A stretch of DNA of 64,000 nucleotides from Oidiodendron maius Zn (Eukaryota; Ascomycota; Leotiomycetes; Myxotrichaceae), in contig KN832874.1 of NCBI GenBank assembly GCA_000827325.1, positions 1,720,721 through 1,784,720 of the forward strand, written 5' to 3'. Shown here in pieces: positions 1 through 11,015 of this stretch. The notes beneath the pieces are model-generated. The model was not told the origin of the DNA, did not search any database, and worked only from the letters and a program-made list of their open reading frames with translations. Numbering within the stretch: the first letter of the stretch is position 1; every line of letters starts with the position of its first letter. A program made the position numbers and the translations under genes.

Positions 1-20
1 AACTGGTCCCTGACGTTTAG

Positions 21-652
21 GTGTCTCTGACTTTAACATTGCCCTAGAGGTACGAGCCCATGCGGATCTTTCTTTGTGGCCAAATGTTGAAGATCCCGCG
101 ACGCAACACACCATGTCTGCACGCATGGTCCAGATTTTGGAGACTTATAATCGACTCTATAAAGAGACGGGAAAAGAACAGCCGATGGTCAAGAGTGCAA
201 GGTATGGGCCTGAGATCGTATGTTGAAATATCTGGTACTAATTATTTTCAAGTTTCATATCTCCAAAGGAAGCCATGGCAGCAGCTGAAATGGGCTGCCC
301 CTATGCCACTATTTCGGCTGACGTTATCAAGCAGTTAGCAAAACTGCGGTATGATGGCAGCAAGCAACCCGGAGAGGGAGTGCCGAAACCTGCGCACGCA
401 TACAAAAATGCAGGCCCAACCCCTCTCCGGCTTGCAAAGTTAAGCAAGACCGATCCATTGGCGGCGGCAAATTGGGATGGCAAGTTGGCCAGTACCGAGG
501 TAGATTATCTCGCAAATAATGGAGCGGAATTGGCGAAAGCCATCGAAGCAGACCCGATAACCAAGACTCGATTGTTTGATGCTCTCGAACTCTTCAAAGG
601 TGGCGAGTTGAGGAGCAAAGCGGCAATAGAAGAAGCAATGAAGCAGGTTTAG
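21..652 (+). CDS. Transaldolase-family protein, 3' part only
   Basis: The gene enters from the left edge and only its C-terminal part is visible. The first exon is open from about 21 to 201 and reads EVRAHADLSLWPNVEDPAT; an intron at 202-252 (gtatgg to ttcaag) joins it to 253-652 through SASFISPKEAMAAAEMGC. This order is typical of class I transaldolases (sugar-phosphate three-carbon transfer, pentose phosphate pathway), of the divergent fungal type often found near metabolite clusters. The catalytic lysine region lies upstream or around the KSASF strand and cannot be judged. The TAG stop (650-652) overlaps the stop of the convergent bHLH gene. The true 5' end is outside the window; the left limit of the first exon is uncertain. 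Confidence 0.7.
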
Positions 653-1755
653 GTAGTGATATTCTCAATAGCATAGCTTCTAGCTGTTGGGTAGCTTAAT
701 GGTAGTTGATCTCTCCCCTGCGTATCAAAATTTGGCTTTGGTGCTGTTTTATAAGATAGATAATTGCCATTTATACTTTCCACGGCTTGCGTATCTTGCT
801 GGTATGATGATAGGAATACGTTTGTGTGGGGTACATAATCTGTATCTAGTGTTATGAAGCTGGGATTGGCAGGGAGAATATGGTGTTGTAATGTATTTTG
901 GCTGTCGAAGAATGCAAGAAGCTGGTCACCAGGGCTCCCTAAAGAGTTTCGGTCGAAAGATGTAGCATTCACAGTATCATGATGTATGACTGGTTCAATC
1001 TGTGAGAAATTTGATGGGATACTTCCTGGTGAGGCAATATTTAAACTCCCTGGCACTGATTCGATGAACCCGTCGGCTTCGATGTGGCATGCTGGCGCAA
1101 TTGAATCTGACTCTGCAAGGAATCCTATAGGGACATCATTGGAATTCATCATATCGTCATCCATGTGCCATTTATCATCGCCCATCTCACTCTGATCTTC
1201 ATTATAGTCACAAGCCGCTCCGTTTGCACCAGGGGCGGGGACTGTCTCAAGTTTTCCGCCGTCAACCTTCAAAAGGTCGACCAAAGCATCACTCATAGGT
1301 CGTGCGTGCAGTTGTGGAATGTCTTCCTGGCTATAGAGTGTCCGCCAGGTATTAACTTCCTTAAGGGTGTTGTCGTAGTCAGCAAGTAACTTCCGCACTT
1401 CACCAGCAGCAGCGAGTTGCATTTTACGCTGTTCCCTTAAATATTCGACGGTTTCTTTGACGATGAGAGACTTCGAAAGCCGAGATATCGCTGTAAGGTT
1501 TGGAATCAGGCGTGCAAGCTCCTGTCACTTGTTAAATTTTGTTTGAATTTTGTGACCATATGATACGGAGAAGCTATTTAAAGATATACATATAGGCGAA
1601 ACACCTACAAGAAAATTTTGATTGAGAGCTTCGCGGCGCTGCTTCTCAATGATTCGATGCGACGCTCTGTCATTAGACGTGAAGGCTCTAATACGCTTCT
1701 TTGCATGCTTCCTGTCATATTCTGGAATGGGGTCAGGTACAGCTAGACCGGACAT
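649..1755 (-). CDS. bHLH transcription factor
   Basis: Two exons, 1755..1609 and 1521..649, give 339 residues. The first ends in the basic region (SHRIIEKQRREALNQNFL, about residues 32-49), in which the H-x3-E-x3-R residues that contact E-box DNA are kept. The second continues with helix 2 (ELARLIPNLTAISRLSKS, then LIVKETVEYLREQ). The splice (gtaggt/acag) falls inside the loop and restores the helix-loop-helix exactly. The remaining roughly 240 residues are acidic and Ser/Asn-rich without a domain I recognise, as expected of an activation region. It is a nuclear DNA-binding regulator; its targets are unknown. It faces the transaldolase tail to tail and the Zn2Cys6 gene at 2286 head to head. 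Confidence 0.85.
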
Positions 1756-2285
1756 CAGCGTCAGAATACAAGACGATGCGAATAATAGCAGGGGGATGAT
1801 AATGTAGGCAAGTGTTATCCGAAGGCTGAGAACGCGTCACTGCAAGTTTTTGGTGTGCTTGGTCCTAGACAGATTTTGCACAACTCCCGATGAGATCGTA
1901 AGAACAGCAAGAGCTCAACCGTACGCAGGAGTAATTGACCCACTGCTAAGTTTCTCCTTCCGAGCGAACTAACCTCTGCTGCCAAGAAGCATTAATTACT
2001 CTTGTGACCCACTTCGTAAATCATATTTGTCACACTATTCTCGCACTATTATTGCATAGGCAACACGCGACCTTACAGAACAGGGGAAGAAATAGTGCCT
2101 TTGTGGGGATAGTGTAAAAATAGTATTAAAGCATCTAGTTTCGACCTGGCCTGCCTCGTACCACTCGAGAGACTACGCTTCGCCCCACTTGGAACACGCC
2201 TTCGGCCAAAAATGGCAGTGGCAAAACGAATACGACCAGCTTTCATCCGTCGCGCACTCCCCAACCCCATCTCTCTCTACAAACG
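1756..2285. promoter_or_regulatory. Shared upstream region of two divergent regulators
   Basis: About 530 bp lie between the start of the bHLH gene (minus) and the start of the Zn2Cys6 gene (plus). The region must hold both promoters. I see no convincing ORF and no clear TATA box; the part next to the Zn2Cys6 start is CT-rich (ccccatctctctctac just before the ATG), a common feature of fungal 5' leaders. Confidence 0.45.
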
Positions 2286-3792
2286 ATGAACCGGAATGCG
2301 GCAACATTGTCCGCCAAGTCACGGCGTACGCATCGCAAGTCACGTCTAGGATGTGGCGAGTGTAAAAGACGGCGCATTAAAGTGAGTGAACGAGGAGTTC
2401 CTTTTTCCGTCACCAGTGTCGGCTTGTCGCTATTAATATTTGCAAACGACACTGATTAATTCACCTCCTTTCCCTATGCGCTTATAAAGCTGAATGTATC
2501 ATGTCAGCTACCTACGCTTATTGGCCTGCTTCAGATGACCGAAACAGATGCCGCTATATCTCTTGATTGATCGGGCTACTGACTCCGTATAGTGCGATGA
2601 GAAGAAGCCGAACTGTAACAATTGCGCCAAACACGCAATTGTATGCACATTCTCTATTACTGAAGGCTTTGAACCAGGGTCCCTCGCCGTGTCTGATTCT
2701 TGTCCCTCAATCCAAGCAAGACCACCCCAGAGACGTTATCAATTTCGGCCATGGCAGCGCTTATCCGAAGACTCGCGACGAACAGCCATATCATCCCAAG
2801 TAGAGAATCAGCACGCACCCAATAAGTCAACAGGCACACAATGTGATATTTCCACTACTATCAGTTCGGGGGGCATATCATTTGCCGATTTGCATCTGTT
2901 TCACCATTTCACCGTTACGACCTACAAGACTGTTGTGGATGAAGTTGACGGCCACAATCTCTGGCAGAATCGTGTCCCACAATGGAGTGCTTCCTTTCCA
3001 TCAATCCTACATCTGATCTTAGCCCTGTCCGCTCTCCATCTGAGCCATGAACAACCGGATCTACGAGAAGCATATATACAGCAGGCAGACGACCATTTCA
3101 CCTTTGGGGTCCGATCTATTACTGCCGTATTGTCACAGGTAGACGAAAGCAATTGCCAGAGAGTTTATATTTCCACGGTGCTGATTTGCTTTGTTTATTT
3201 TGGGAGGGGACCACGCGCTGGAGAGTACCTCGTCTTCAGTGATAGGGGCCATGCTGAATGGATGATGCTTATGCACGGGGTGAAGTTAGTTCTTCAATCC
3301 TTCCAGGAAAAGATCTTCAGTGGAATACTTGGGCCTGAAAGTGGCTCTTTCATACGAGGCATTAAGCCCTCTCTACAAAGTGAATGGCAAGAGCACGCCA
3401 CACAGATCCAGAAGGTGCAGAGCCAGGTCGAGCAGGAGATTTCTGACAACACTGATCGTTTTATGTACGTGTCAGCCATCTACGATTTGCTCTCGACATT
3501 GAACGAGGTATATGAAAATAGATCTACGGAGAAAGCGAGCGTAGGTTTGATGCAGGTACTCATGGGATGGCTTTATCGGTTACCGGGAGAGTTTGTATCT
3601 TTCCTGGAGGGCAAAGAACCACTGTCACTAGTTGTCCTCGCGCATTGGGCCGTTCTCCTACGGTATATGAGATCAGTATGGTTTATGAAGGGGTGGGATG
3701 CACATATCCTGTCTGGAATTCGCACATCACTTCATCCGGATTTTCAGTCAAGGATTGAGTGGCCACTGCGGCAAGTTCAGCGAAACAAATGA
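2286..3792 (+). CDS. Zn2Cys6 transcription factor (Upc2-like layout)
   Basis: Exons 2286..2381 and 2593..3792 encode 431 residues. The intron (gtgagt to tatag) cuts the zinc cluster after its second Cys pair helix, as is common in this family; spliced it reads CGECKRRRIKC then DEKKPNCNNCAKHAIVC, a perfect C-x2-C-x6-C-x6-C-x2-C-x6-C. After a linker comes a LFHHF motif (about residue 128) and helical segments (LILALSALHLSHEQPD), the arrangement of fungal C6 regulators related to Upc2 and UpcR. The last exon runs uninterrupted to the stop. It is a nuclear DNA-binding activator or repressor; target genes are not evident. The regulator at 6769 has the same build, suggesting an old duplication. Confidence 0.85.
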
Positions 3793-3940
3793 TCATCTGT
3801 ATGCCATTGCATATTGCTCCAGTTAAACATATTTCCTATAAGCATTTAACATATCAAAGCGGGTTAAACGAGGTGTTCAGAAGCAGGCAAACTCCTAAGA
3901 GCGTCTTTAATAAACAAGATGACAGCCAACCACTGGTGTC

Positions 3941-4591
3941 TTACTTCACACCTTCCTCATCCTTCCTGCCTTCCTTGTTGCCACTCCCGTAGCTACTATC
4001 GTTAGCTCCATCCTCAAATACCTTGTGTTGAGACCTTTCATAGCTACATCCCTCAATGTCGTAGATCCCAACGCTCGTTCCTTCCCCTTTTGCCAACTTA
4101 TCATCCATCTGACGGGGGACCTTGCAGCGACGGATGCACCCCACAAGCCCAAGAACAGTAGTTGCAAACCAGAGTAGTGTATTCACAAGGTTTACCCATA
4201 AAGCAATGCGCATCCGAATCAGCGATTGTGTGGCCCCAATATAACCTGGCTTAACGCCGTAGGCATATATGGTAACGAAAACGCCTATCTGGGCTAACCA
4301 AAGCACAAATAGCACTCCATCCCACACAAACCATCCGGCTCGCCTAACGGCAACAAAACAGTGTATTATGCAGGTGACCCCAGAGAGGCAGGACACGACT
4401 TCGGCATACACCCATTCGGGCCGGGCATGGGCCTGGATGGTGGTTGCGTGGTGGAGGTCGACTCCATACAGCCCAGCTACCGTGATGGCGAACATAAACT
4501 GGAGACTCCGCAGGGTAATCCGGCCGATAAGTCCATAGACACCGCCTTTGCACCAGAATTTATACACCGTGAGGTAAAAAGATGTGGCCAT
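3941..4591 (-). CDS. MARVEL-like four-TM membrane protein
   Basis: A single exon encodes 216 residues from the ATG at 4591 (accATGg context, MATSFYLTVYKFWCKG). The frame is open 180 bp further upstream, but that stretch looks like leader sequence. About four hydrophobic segments can be seen: TLRSLQFMFAITVAGLYGVD, a second around SCLSGVTCIIHCFVAV, VLFVLWLAQIGVFVTIYA, and LVNTLLWFATTVLGLVGC. A charged cytoplasmic tail follows, rich in Lys/Glu/Ser. The order fits small fungal MARVEL-type proteins, which sit in the plasma membrane or vesicles; the role is unknown. Confidence in coding is good, in the family moderate. Confidence 0.65.
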   Translation of the reverse strand: MATSFYLTVYKFWCKGGVYGLIGRITLRSLQFMFAITVAGLYGVDLHHATTIQAHARPEWVYAEVVSCLSGVTCIIHCFVAVRRAGWFVWDGVLFVLWLAQIGVFVTIYAYGVKPGYIGATQSLIRMRIALWVNLVNTLLWFATTVLGLVGCIRRCKVPRQMDDKLAKGEGTSVGIYDIEGCSYERSQHKVFEDGANDSSYGSGNKEGRKDEEGVK

Positions 4592-6768
4592 AGTTGTGTG
4601 GATGATAACCACGATCTTGTTGGATGCTAAATTCGAGATAGGAAAAGGAGGCAGACGCTGGCAGGTAGGATGTTGCCTGAGAACTTGTGATAGTGGTATG
4701 GGAGAGGCAAAAAGCGCTGGTAGCAGTGTAGCATAACTGGCGATGTGCACGTATAGTACATCCAAAGTCAATCTCAGCTAAACGAGAGAAAGTCGCAGTA
4801 GTTATTTAGGAAAGAGTAACGACAGAGAATATAATCGAGGATGGCAGTCGTAGAACTTATAACACTTATGACTACTTCCCGAGGGACCTAGCATATCTGC
4901 TATAGAGGCGACTTAAAGTAGTCCGTCCCTTTCTACTGGGCCCAAGCAAGTCGCGTCAACAGACCCCACCATGAGCCTTTCTCGTTAATTCCAGCGTATT
5001 CGTAACCAGTCTAAAATGGTTTCTAACTAGAGCCGTGCGCGTCTTTTTCTAGCGTATAATCATCAATAGTCAATAAAAACTAACAAAAGCAGTAGTTAGA
5101 TTTTCCCATAAATAGGTCGCGGCCAGCATACTTCGAGCTCGCGAGGGGATGGAGAATAGCTCGCGCTCGTTCTGGACATTCTGATTACCTGAGCTTGGGA
5201 GACTACTGGGTGGAGGATCTCTCAATCGCCAGTGAGACCAGAAGTTAAAAAAGAATTTCTAGGAGTCGAAAGGAGTCACTGTCAAGAACTATTTGTCTGC
5301 CAGTCGATTCTGTAGACCAAGACGAACTTTCAGTCAAGCCCTCACGTTTTAATTAGGATCTATTATGCATAGATTCAAAAATCGATGCAGTCGTGGCTAA
5401 TGGCCCCTTATAGGGCTGGTTACGAATACGTTAAAATTTGCCCCAGACGGCTAGCGTTGGCGCCAGGTAATGAGACAAGTTTGGCCATGGAAACAAGAGA
5501 CTAACCAGCACCAAAATAGTGAGACGTTACGTGCAGAAGAAAATTCATCCATCTACTGGTAAGATGAAACTGGTAGACGTAGCGAGACGAGACACGTAGA
5601 GAAGACGGAGTCCTTGGCACTTCGCGCAATGGTTGTGTGGGCACTTGTGAGGGGATCAACCCCCCGAGGGCATTAGTTGGCCACCCAAACTTAGTTGGCC
5701 ACCGAAAATTAGTTGGCCACCAAAACTTAGTGGCAGTATGTGGCATACTAAACCGGTATGATACTCCCGAGGGCATTAGTTGGCCACCCAAACTACATTC
5801 GTATGAGAAACCAATAGCTAATGGTTTCACAAGAAGATCCATCAGTGTTCGCGATGCGACGAGCTTCCTTAATAAAACATCCCGGGTGATAAGCCAGCAG
5901 CACCGCCAAGGTTATAAAAATCATGAGTGCGTCAAAGATATAAATGAAAGCCTCTCAGGTATTGGGTACTGACGTTTAACTCTGTCAGAGATTGCTTATA
6001 TAATTGATACCCAATCCGGTGGATTGAAGCCCAACTCTAGAAGCATATAAACCCCTAAGCTAGAGGGTTATCCTTAATTATTTGAAGTACTTACACGCCC
6101 TCTACAGCTGTATTTACGTGCCCTTTACGGTTCATTGTTCTGCCTGTCTAATCCGTAGGGGATATTACCGATACGTTGTACTTATAGCCGCATTAAGTTT
6201 AGCGCTGCATTGCTCGTAATCCTGACAAACTCGAACCGAATTAGATAGTTCGGAGAAGTTGCGAATCACCAGTGAGAAACAAGCAATGTATAGCGAACAC
6301 ATGTAAGAGAGTTGTGCCATTACTCGCGGATCAGTGGCCGAAAACCATGGCAACCTCTCAACAACTCAATCCCTAGATAGATACACCTGACACTCTATAA
6401 TATAAACCACACTTACTAGAGTTAAGGATAGCAACCAACCCCGCAGAAAATAGGCTTCCACAACAGTTCTAATGCATCTGTTACGAAAGGCATTTCGAAC
6501 CCTGCGCACTGCATCTACAAACGTAATACAGATATCCTGTAATATAAATACTACGGTATTTCTTCAAACATCATCTCGTTTGACCCTTTTCTAGATTGCG
6601 CCCCTCTCCGCTCGATTTACCTCCTCACCTTTGTCTCGCTATCCAGCTCTCGAGAACAAATCTCACCTCGTCGGAAGAGACAGCGCACTGAAGCATGCAT
6701 ATCACTTAACGATCCTCTTTACAGTCTTTAAACTCTCAAGCTGAGTACACGACTCCTCTATACTCAAT
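4592..6768. other. Gene-free interval with minisatellite
   Basis: More than 2 kb separate the MARVEL-like gene from the next Zn2Cys6 gene. Apart from the 18-bp tandem repeat at 5673-5744 and its outlying copy at 5767-5795 I find no coding signal; ORFs here lack conserved motifs. The last 200 bp before 6769 are CT-rich and probably form the promoter and leader of the downstream regulator. Confidence 0.5.
5663..5795 (+). repeat. 18-bp minisatellite, core TTAGTTGGCCACC
   Basis: Units start at 5673, 5691, 5709 and a degenerate one at 5727, each 18 bp, with consensus ttagttggccaccnaaan. A 29-bp block that includes one unit and its left flank (cccgagggcattagttggcc and onward) recurs at 5767-5795. 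It is a direct tandem repeat, not inside a credible gene. Confidence 0.8.
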
Positions 6769-8353
6769 ATGGACGGGTCCTCGGGTTGGTTGATAGACAC
6801 GGTGGACGTCCGCCTTCCTAATATCCCCGAGAAACAAGAATCCCTAGCATCGATGACTCCAGTACTAGCAGTGAACCCAAAGGTATTGATACATAGCGCG
6901 GATGTATGGGACAAAGAGACGGAACCTAGCGTCTCCTCTGATGCCTTAAAGTCCAGCCACTGCAGTCCTACGAATCACCATGAATCGACGGGTACATCGC
7001 ATAATGTGCATCAGCCACTAGGGAATGATGATGCAAAACTGGAGCCTCTACTGAGAAAATGTCATACTAAATCTCGAAGGGGATGCGAAAATTGCAAGAA
7101 GCGACGCATAAAGGTATATTTAACGCTGATTCGCAAGACATAAGACTAAGGTATATTATAGTGTCCAGAGAATCGTCCAATATGCACTCAATGTACTAGA
7201 CGTCGCCTCGAATGTAAATGGCCAGAGCTTTACATCAACCAAGCAGAAGATGTGAAGAAATGCCAGAAGATCCCTCAGCCAGTCCAATTATTGACTCCAG
7301 TGTTTAATGCGCCAGACTTTAGGCTGTTCCACCACTTCATCCGTGACGCTTATCCCGTTAAACCCATCCATAATGAATCCATCTGGACCCACGAGATTCC
7401 AAGTATCGCGCACAATGTAAGCTCTTACCATCCTCCGAATTTTTAGGCTCTATTTAACCCTTGCACAGTACGATTATCTTCTGCATGCAATGCTTGCTTT
7501 ATCTGCATCTGATATTGAAGCGGCATCAAGTCAACACTCCCCTGAGCTAGCACAATCCGCAATCTTCCACCGTGTCCTAGCCATTAAATCCTTGAACCGT
7601 GCCTTACCTACCGGTTTGCAAACCTTCGAAGAAGGAAACGCGCTGTTAGCAACCTCCTTCATTCTACTCTACCAGTCCACATTGATGGACGAGGGACTCT
7701 ATGAGTACCTGACATTCGTACGAGGCTGCGTTTTGGTGCCTCTCCAGATGGGCTGCAGAGGTCTGAAGTTCTTGTTTGAGAACCTTCTTAGTGATGACGA
7801 GATTGAGAAAACACGGCCGTATATGCAGGCCATGCCGGCAATTGACGTAAGGTTTGTGGATGCTGCATATGCATCACTGGAAAACTTTGGGCCCTTATGT
7901 GAACGCGAAGCGGAGAAGAAGATGCATGGATACCTGTTAGAAATCGTTCGTAGTTTTTACTTATCTTCATGCGATGGTATGAAATGACCCCTTTTGGTTG
8001 CAGAAAGACGAGGCTGACACGTTCGATTAGCATACATTGCCTGGTTGAAAGGTTCCGTGTTCTTCTCTTGTCACATAAGTCATGCCGAGTTTCTAGGTTT
8101 GATTGAACCCTCTAATATCGTCGGCCAGCTTCTCCTGTCACACTTGGTAGCAGTTCAGACACTGATGGGTCCCACGAATCAAGACAAGCGAGCTAGTAGA
8201 AAGCTTTCGCAGTTTGTGAATGTGATGGCAAGATGGCTAGAGACTATCCACTCCAATGTAGATCCAACTATGAGAAGCTATTTTGAGTGGCCTAGAAAGA
8301 GGGCTGAGAAAGTTCGAGATTGGCTTCAGCACGAAAAGGCTCTGGGGAACTGA
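6769..8353 (+). CDS. Zn2Cys6 transcription factor
   Basis: Four exons (6769..7113, 7162..7416, 7469..7976, 8031..8353) sum to 476 residues. The zinc cluster sits about residues 105-132, late for the family, after a 100-residue Ser/His-rich leader: CENCKKRRIKC, then PENRPICTQCTRRRLEC, a correct six-cysteine pattern split by the first intron. Downstream FRLFHHFIRDAYPV and LLHAMLALSASDIEAAS match the C6 regulators of Upc2 type, as in the gene at 2286. The C-terminus ends YFEWPRKRAEKVRDWLQ, also typical of that family. All four splice junctions are canonical and keep the frame. A nuclear regulator; the neighbouring GST-like gene may be a target but nothing in the sequence shows it. Confidence 0.85.
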
Positions 8354-8862
8354 GGATATGTTGAATGTTTTCGAGGGAAGTCAGACGTTGACAAATGTCC
8401 AATGGGCCAGTGATCTGCTCGTTAGGAAAACTGTCAGGCGCCCCTTCCTGTGTCTGTATTAATTTACCCTCGTTGGATAGCTGAAATTGGCTGTGCTATC
8501 ATATCATGGGCTTCAGGGCTACTGATAACGATATCCTCAGGCCACCGTTTAGGCAGCCATATTCATGAATCGCCAAATCACCCAATCACCAACCATTCCG
8601 ATCGTATTCGCACAAGCTGCCAAGTCTGGTCGAATCTTTGGCAACTTCTCCGATCATGCTTTATGATGTTGAAGATGCATTTAAACCGGGCAATCCGCAT
8701 CGGTTTGAGTCTTTTCAGCCAGCTTTATTCAGCACTGTTTTCAATCTCCGTGTTTCCAAACTTTTGAAATAACTAATCCCGTTATTGAAACGGTGAAGAC
8801 GAGCCAGATTGCATCAATTCCAATTCTACTTGGATATCGTCGGTTGCCTGTTTGCTTGGAAG
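8354..8862. other. Intergenic, no gene seen
   Basis: About 510 bp between the regulator and the GST-like gene. The open frames here carry no recognisable motif. It should contain the terminator of the first gene and the promoter of the second. A run of related 'atca/cca' words around 8570-8600 (gaatcgccaaatcacccaatcaccaacc) is simple-sequence-like only. Confidence 0.4.
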
Positions 8863-9919
8863 ATGGCCGACATACCACCAATAAACTGCTCCCATACCTA
8901 CCTCCTTCTCTCTATAGCCTTCTCTCATTACGTCGAAAAGGCTAGGTGGGCCTTTGCTTACTATCGAGTCCCGTATGCACAACACCTTCTCTTACCAGCG
9001 CTACATATTTTCACCGTCAAACCGATTGTTGACAGCAATGTCTGTACGCACGAGAAAAGAGATACTAGGGCTTCGCCCTGGTCAACTCCCTGTCTCGTAG
9101 TTTATGATGCATCTGGATCGAAACTCCAAGAGTCATTTCACGATTCGCACGATATCCTGATGTACCTGTCTGAGAATTTCTCAACCCCCGATCACGTAAA
9201 CCTATATACCTCCTGCGGCCTCGCAAAGGCAGATGAAATTAAAGCTCTCGAGAGACGCTACGATGAGGGCCTTGGTGCGGCTGCTATCGACTTCTTCTAT
9301 CTCGACGCGGTCGTTTTCAATAAATGGCGTTCAATGCTTCCATTTGCGCTTATGGGGTTTAAAAATAAAGTCGGATCTTTACAATCGTTGATTTGGTTTG
9401 TTTTCTCACCGCTCATAGGGAAGATGATATTGTCTGCGATGAGTATAACGGCTTCAAAGTATCAGAAAGCAATGCACACTTGCCGTGAGGAATTCAGGCA
9501 TGCGTCAGAATGTAAGCCAGTCCCAATCAAAATCTTAGAGAAAATCTTCAGCTTGATAAAACCTGACAATCTAATATTACTTTGGCCGTATAGTACTGGG
9601 AAAGTCAGAGTATCTTGCTGGGAGCCGCTTAAGCGCAGCTGATATTACGTTTGCTGCTCTTGTAAGTGTTCCTGACCTCTTGGCTGTACTACTATGCTCA
9701 AGATTGATCTAGTCATATCCCTTCCTTCGCATTACGCATCAAGAAGGCTTTCAGCAATATCCCCTTTCTTCACTCGGCACTTCTTCTATAGGTAAGGCTT
9801 TCCAGCAAGAATTGCGCGCTACAAAGGCTGGCCAGCATGTTTTACGACTGTACAAAGAGGAACGCTATTTTGAATCATATCTACCACGGCAGAAAAAGAC
9901 TTTGGTTGGGTTATGGTAA
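8863..9919 (+). CDS. Glutathione S-transferase-like protein
   Basis: Exons 8863..9511, 9594..9661 and 9713..9919 give 307 residues. The start is the ATG of MADIPPINCSHTYLLLSIAF rather than one 54 bp upstream, since thioredoxin-fold sequence (beta strand, then SHYVEKARWAF) begins at once. TPCLVVYDASGSKLQESFHD resembles the cis-proline and glutathione-contact strand. The second exon restores EYLAGSRLSAADITFAAL, the C-terminal helical signature of GSTs, and the third ends with AGQHVLRLYKEER, also typical. The family conjugates glutathione to electrophiles or isomerises metabolites in the cytosol. The C-terminal domain has a longer hydrophobic stretch (SLIWFVFSPLIGKMILSAM) than usual, so membrane association is possible. 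Confidence 0.72.
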
Positions 9920-10301
9920 TAACTAAGGACAATTTATTTCGGTGTATGTCCTCGACGAGCCAAATGCAATGAGACTACCCCATCTGCAAACGCTGTCAAA
10001 GTGGCGGGCAAGTTTATGAAGGGTTATACACCCATATACTTGATATCACTCACTCAACTGAGTCAATGGATAGGCTTCCCCACATAGTTACCTTATAGGA
10101 ACTAGGTGACGGCCTAGTAGGAAACCATATCGCACGTGTAGTATGTACTTGAAGCCTTAGGACTTAGTCAGTAAGTAATAGTTTTCGTATAGCAAGTAGC
10201 AGGCAAGGAGCCACTAGTAATTGCACAACAGTATTGATCGCGGCTCTCGTTCTAGCTAATACTAAGCAGCAAATCTACGTTGGCCGCCCAGGGATGCGAC
10301 G
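9920..10301. other. Intergenic, no gene seen
   Basis: About 380 bp with no supported ORF. It lies between the stop of the GST-like gene and the end of a weak minus-strand ORF, so it probably holds the 3' flank of the former only. Confidence 0.4.
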
Positions 10302-11015
10302 CTAATACATTGGTCGTAGAGTACTCGTCCGCAAACTGAGACCCTTATCTTCCGCTGTCTGATGATCTATCTCCCAGGAGCTGTCTTCCATCGTCCAGGG
10401 ATCCTCATCAACAGTCTGGAATAGATACCGCTCTATGGGTCCTCGTTCAGATGCCTCAGACGTGGTATTGGAATAGTCAGTGGACCCGGCGGGCGGGACA
10501 TATTCTTCATCAGCTGCATCTGCCACCATTATGCTCTTCGCTTCTTCGAACTGAGAACCGATATGTAATAGTGCATTTTCAATCGAACTCGCACGATTGT
10601 CGTGGTATTCGATGGCATATGAGGGCATATCAGTTTTCTGGTCAAAGTTTCCTTGGTTTGTCTGGACCGTGTAGCTGGCGTTTGATGTAAATGTATGGAT
10701 GGTTTTGTCACCTTTCGAGCTCGGACCGTGATGAGAAGGGTCTCTTGGCTGAATTAGGATGACGGGTTTAGTGAAGGCCTTATGGCTTGTTTGTTGAGAC
10801 ATGACATGAATCTGGACCTTAGAGGCTATCGAGGTAGACCTGCCACCATAAGCACTGTCTCCACTAGATTTTAAAAATAATTGCTGGAGCCTACCATTGC
10901 ACATGGTTACGACACTGGTCGTCAGATCTTCCTGATATTTGAGAAGGTGGTATGTGACGAGACATAATTTGTACCTTAGAAAGAGAGTACCAAGAAGAAT
11001 GGGAGTAGTTTCCAA
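10302..11015 (-). CDS. Unrecognised ORF, doubtful
   Basis: A 237-codon open frame on the minus strand. I recognise no domain. The first 35 residues are mildly hydrophobic; the rest is hydrophilic, rich in Ser, Thr, Asp and Glu, like the cytoplasmic tail that closes PTH11-type receptor genes. A possible short intron (gtaggctccagc to aaatctag, around 10871-10904) would remove part of the N-terminus. It could be the tail of a decayed membrane receptor or a chance frame. Length alone is the argument for listing it. Confidence 0.25.
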   Translation of the reverse strand: METTPILLGTLFLRYKLCLVTYHLLKYQEDLTTSVVTMCNGRLQQLFLKSSGDSAYGGRSTSIASKVQIHVMSQQTSHKAFTKPVILIQPRDPSHHGPSSKGDKTIHTFTSNASYTVQTNQGNFDQKTDMPSYAIEYHDNRASSIENALLHIGSQFEEAKSIMVADAADEEYVPPAGSTDYSNTTSEASERGPIERYLFQTVDEDPWTMEDSSWEIDHQTAEDKGLSLRTSTLRPMY

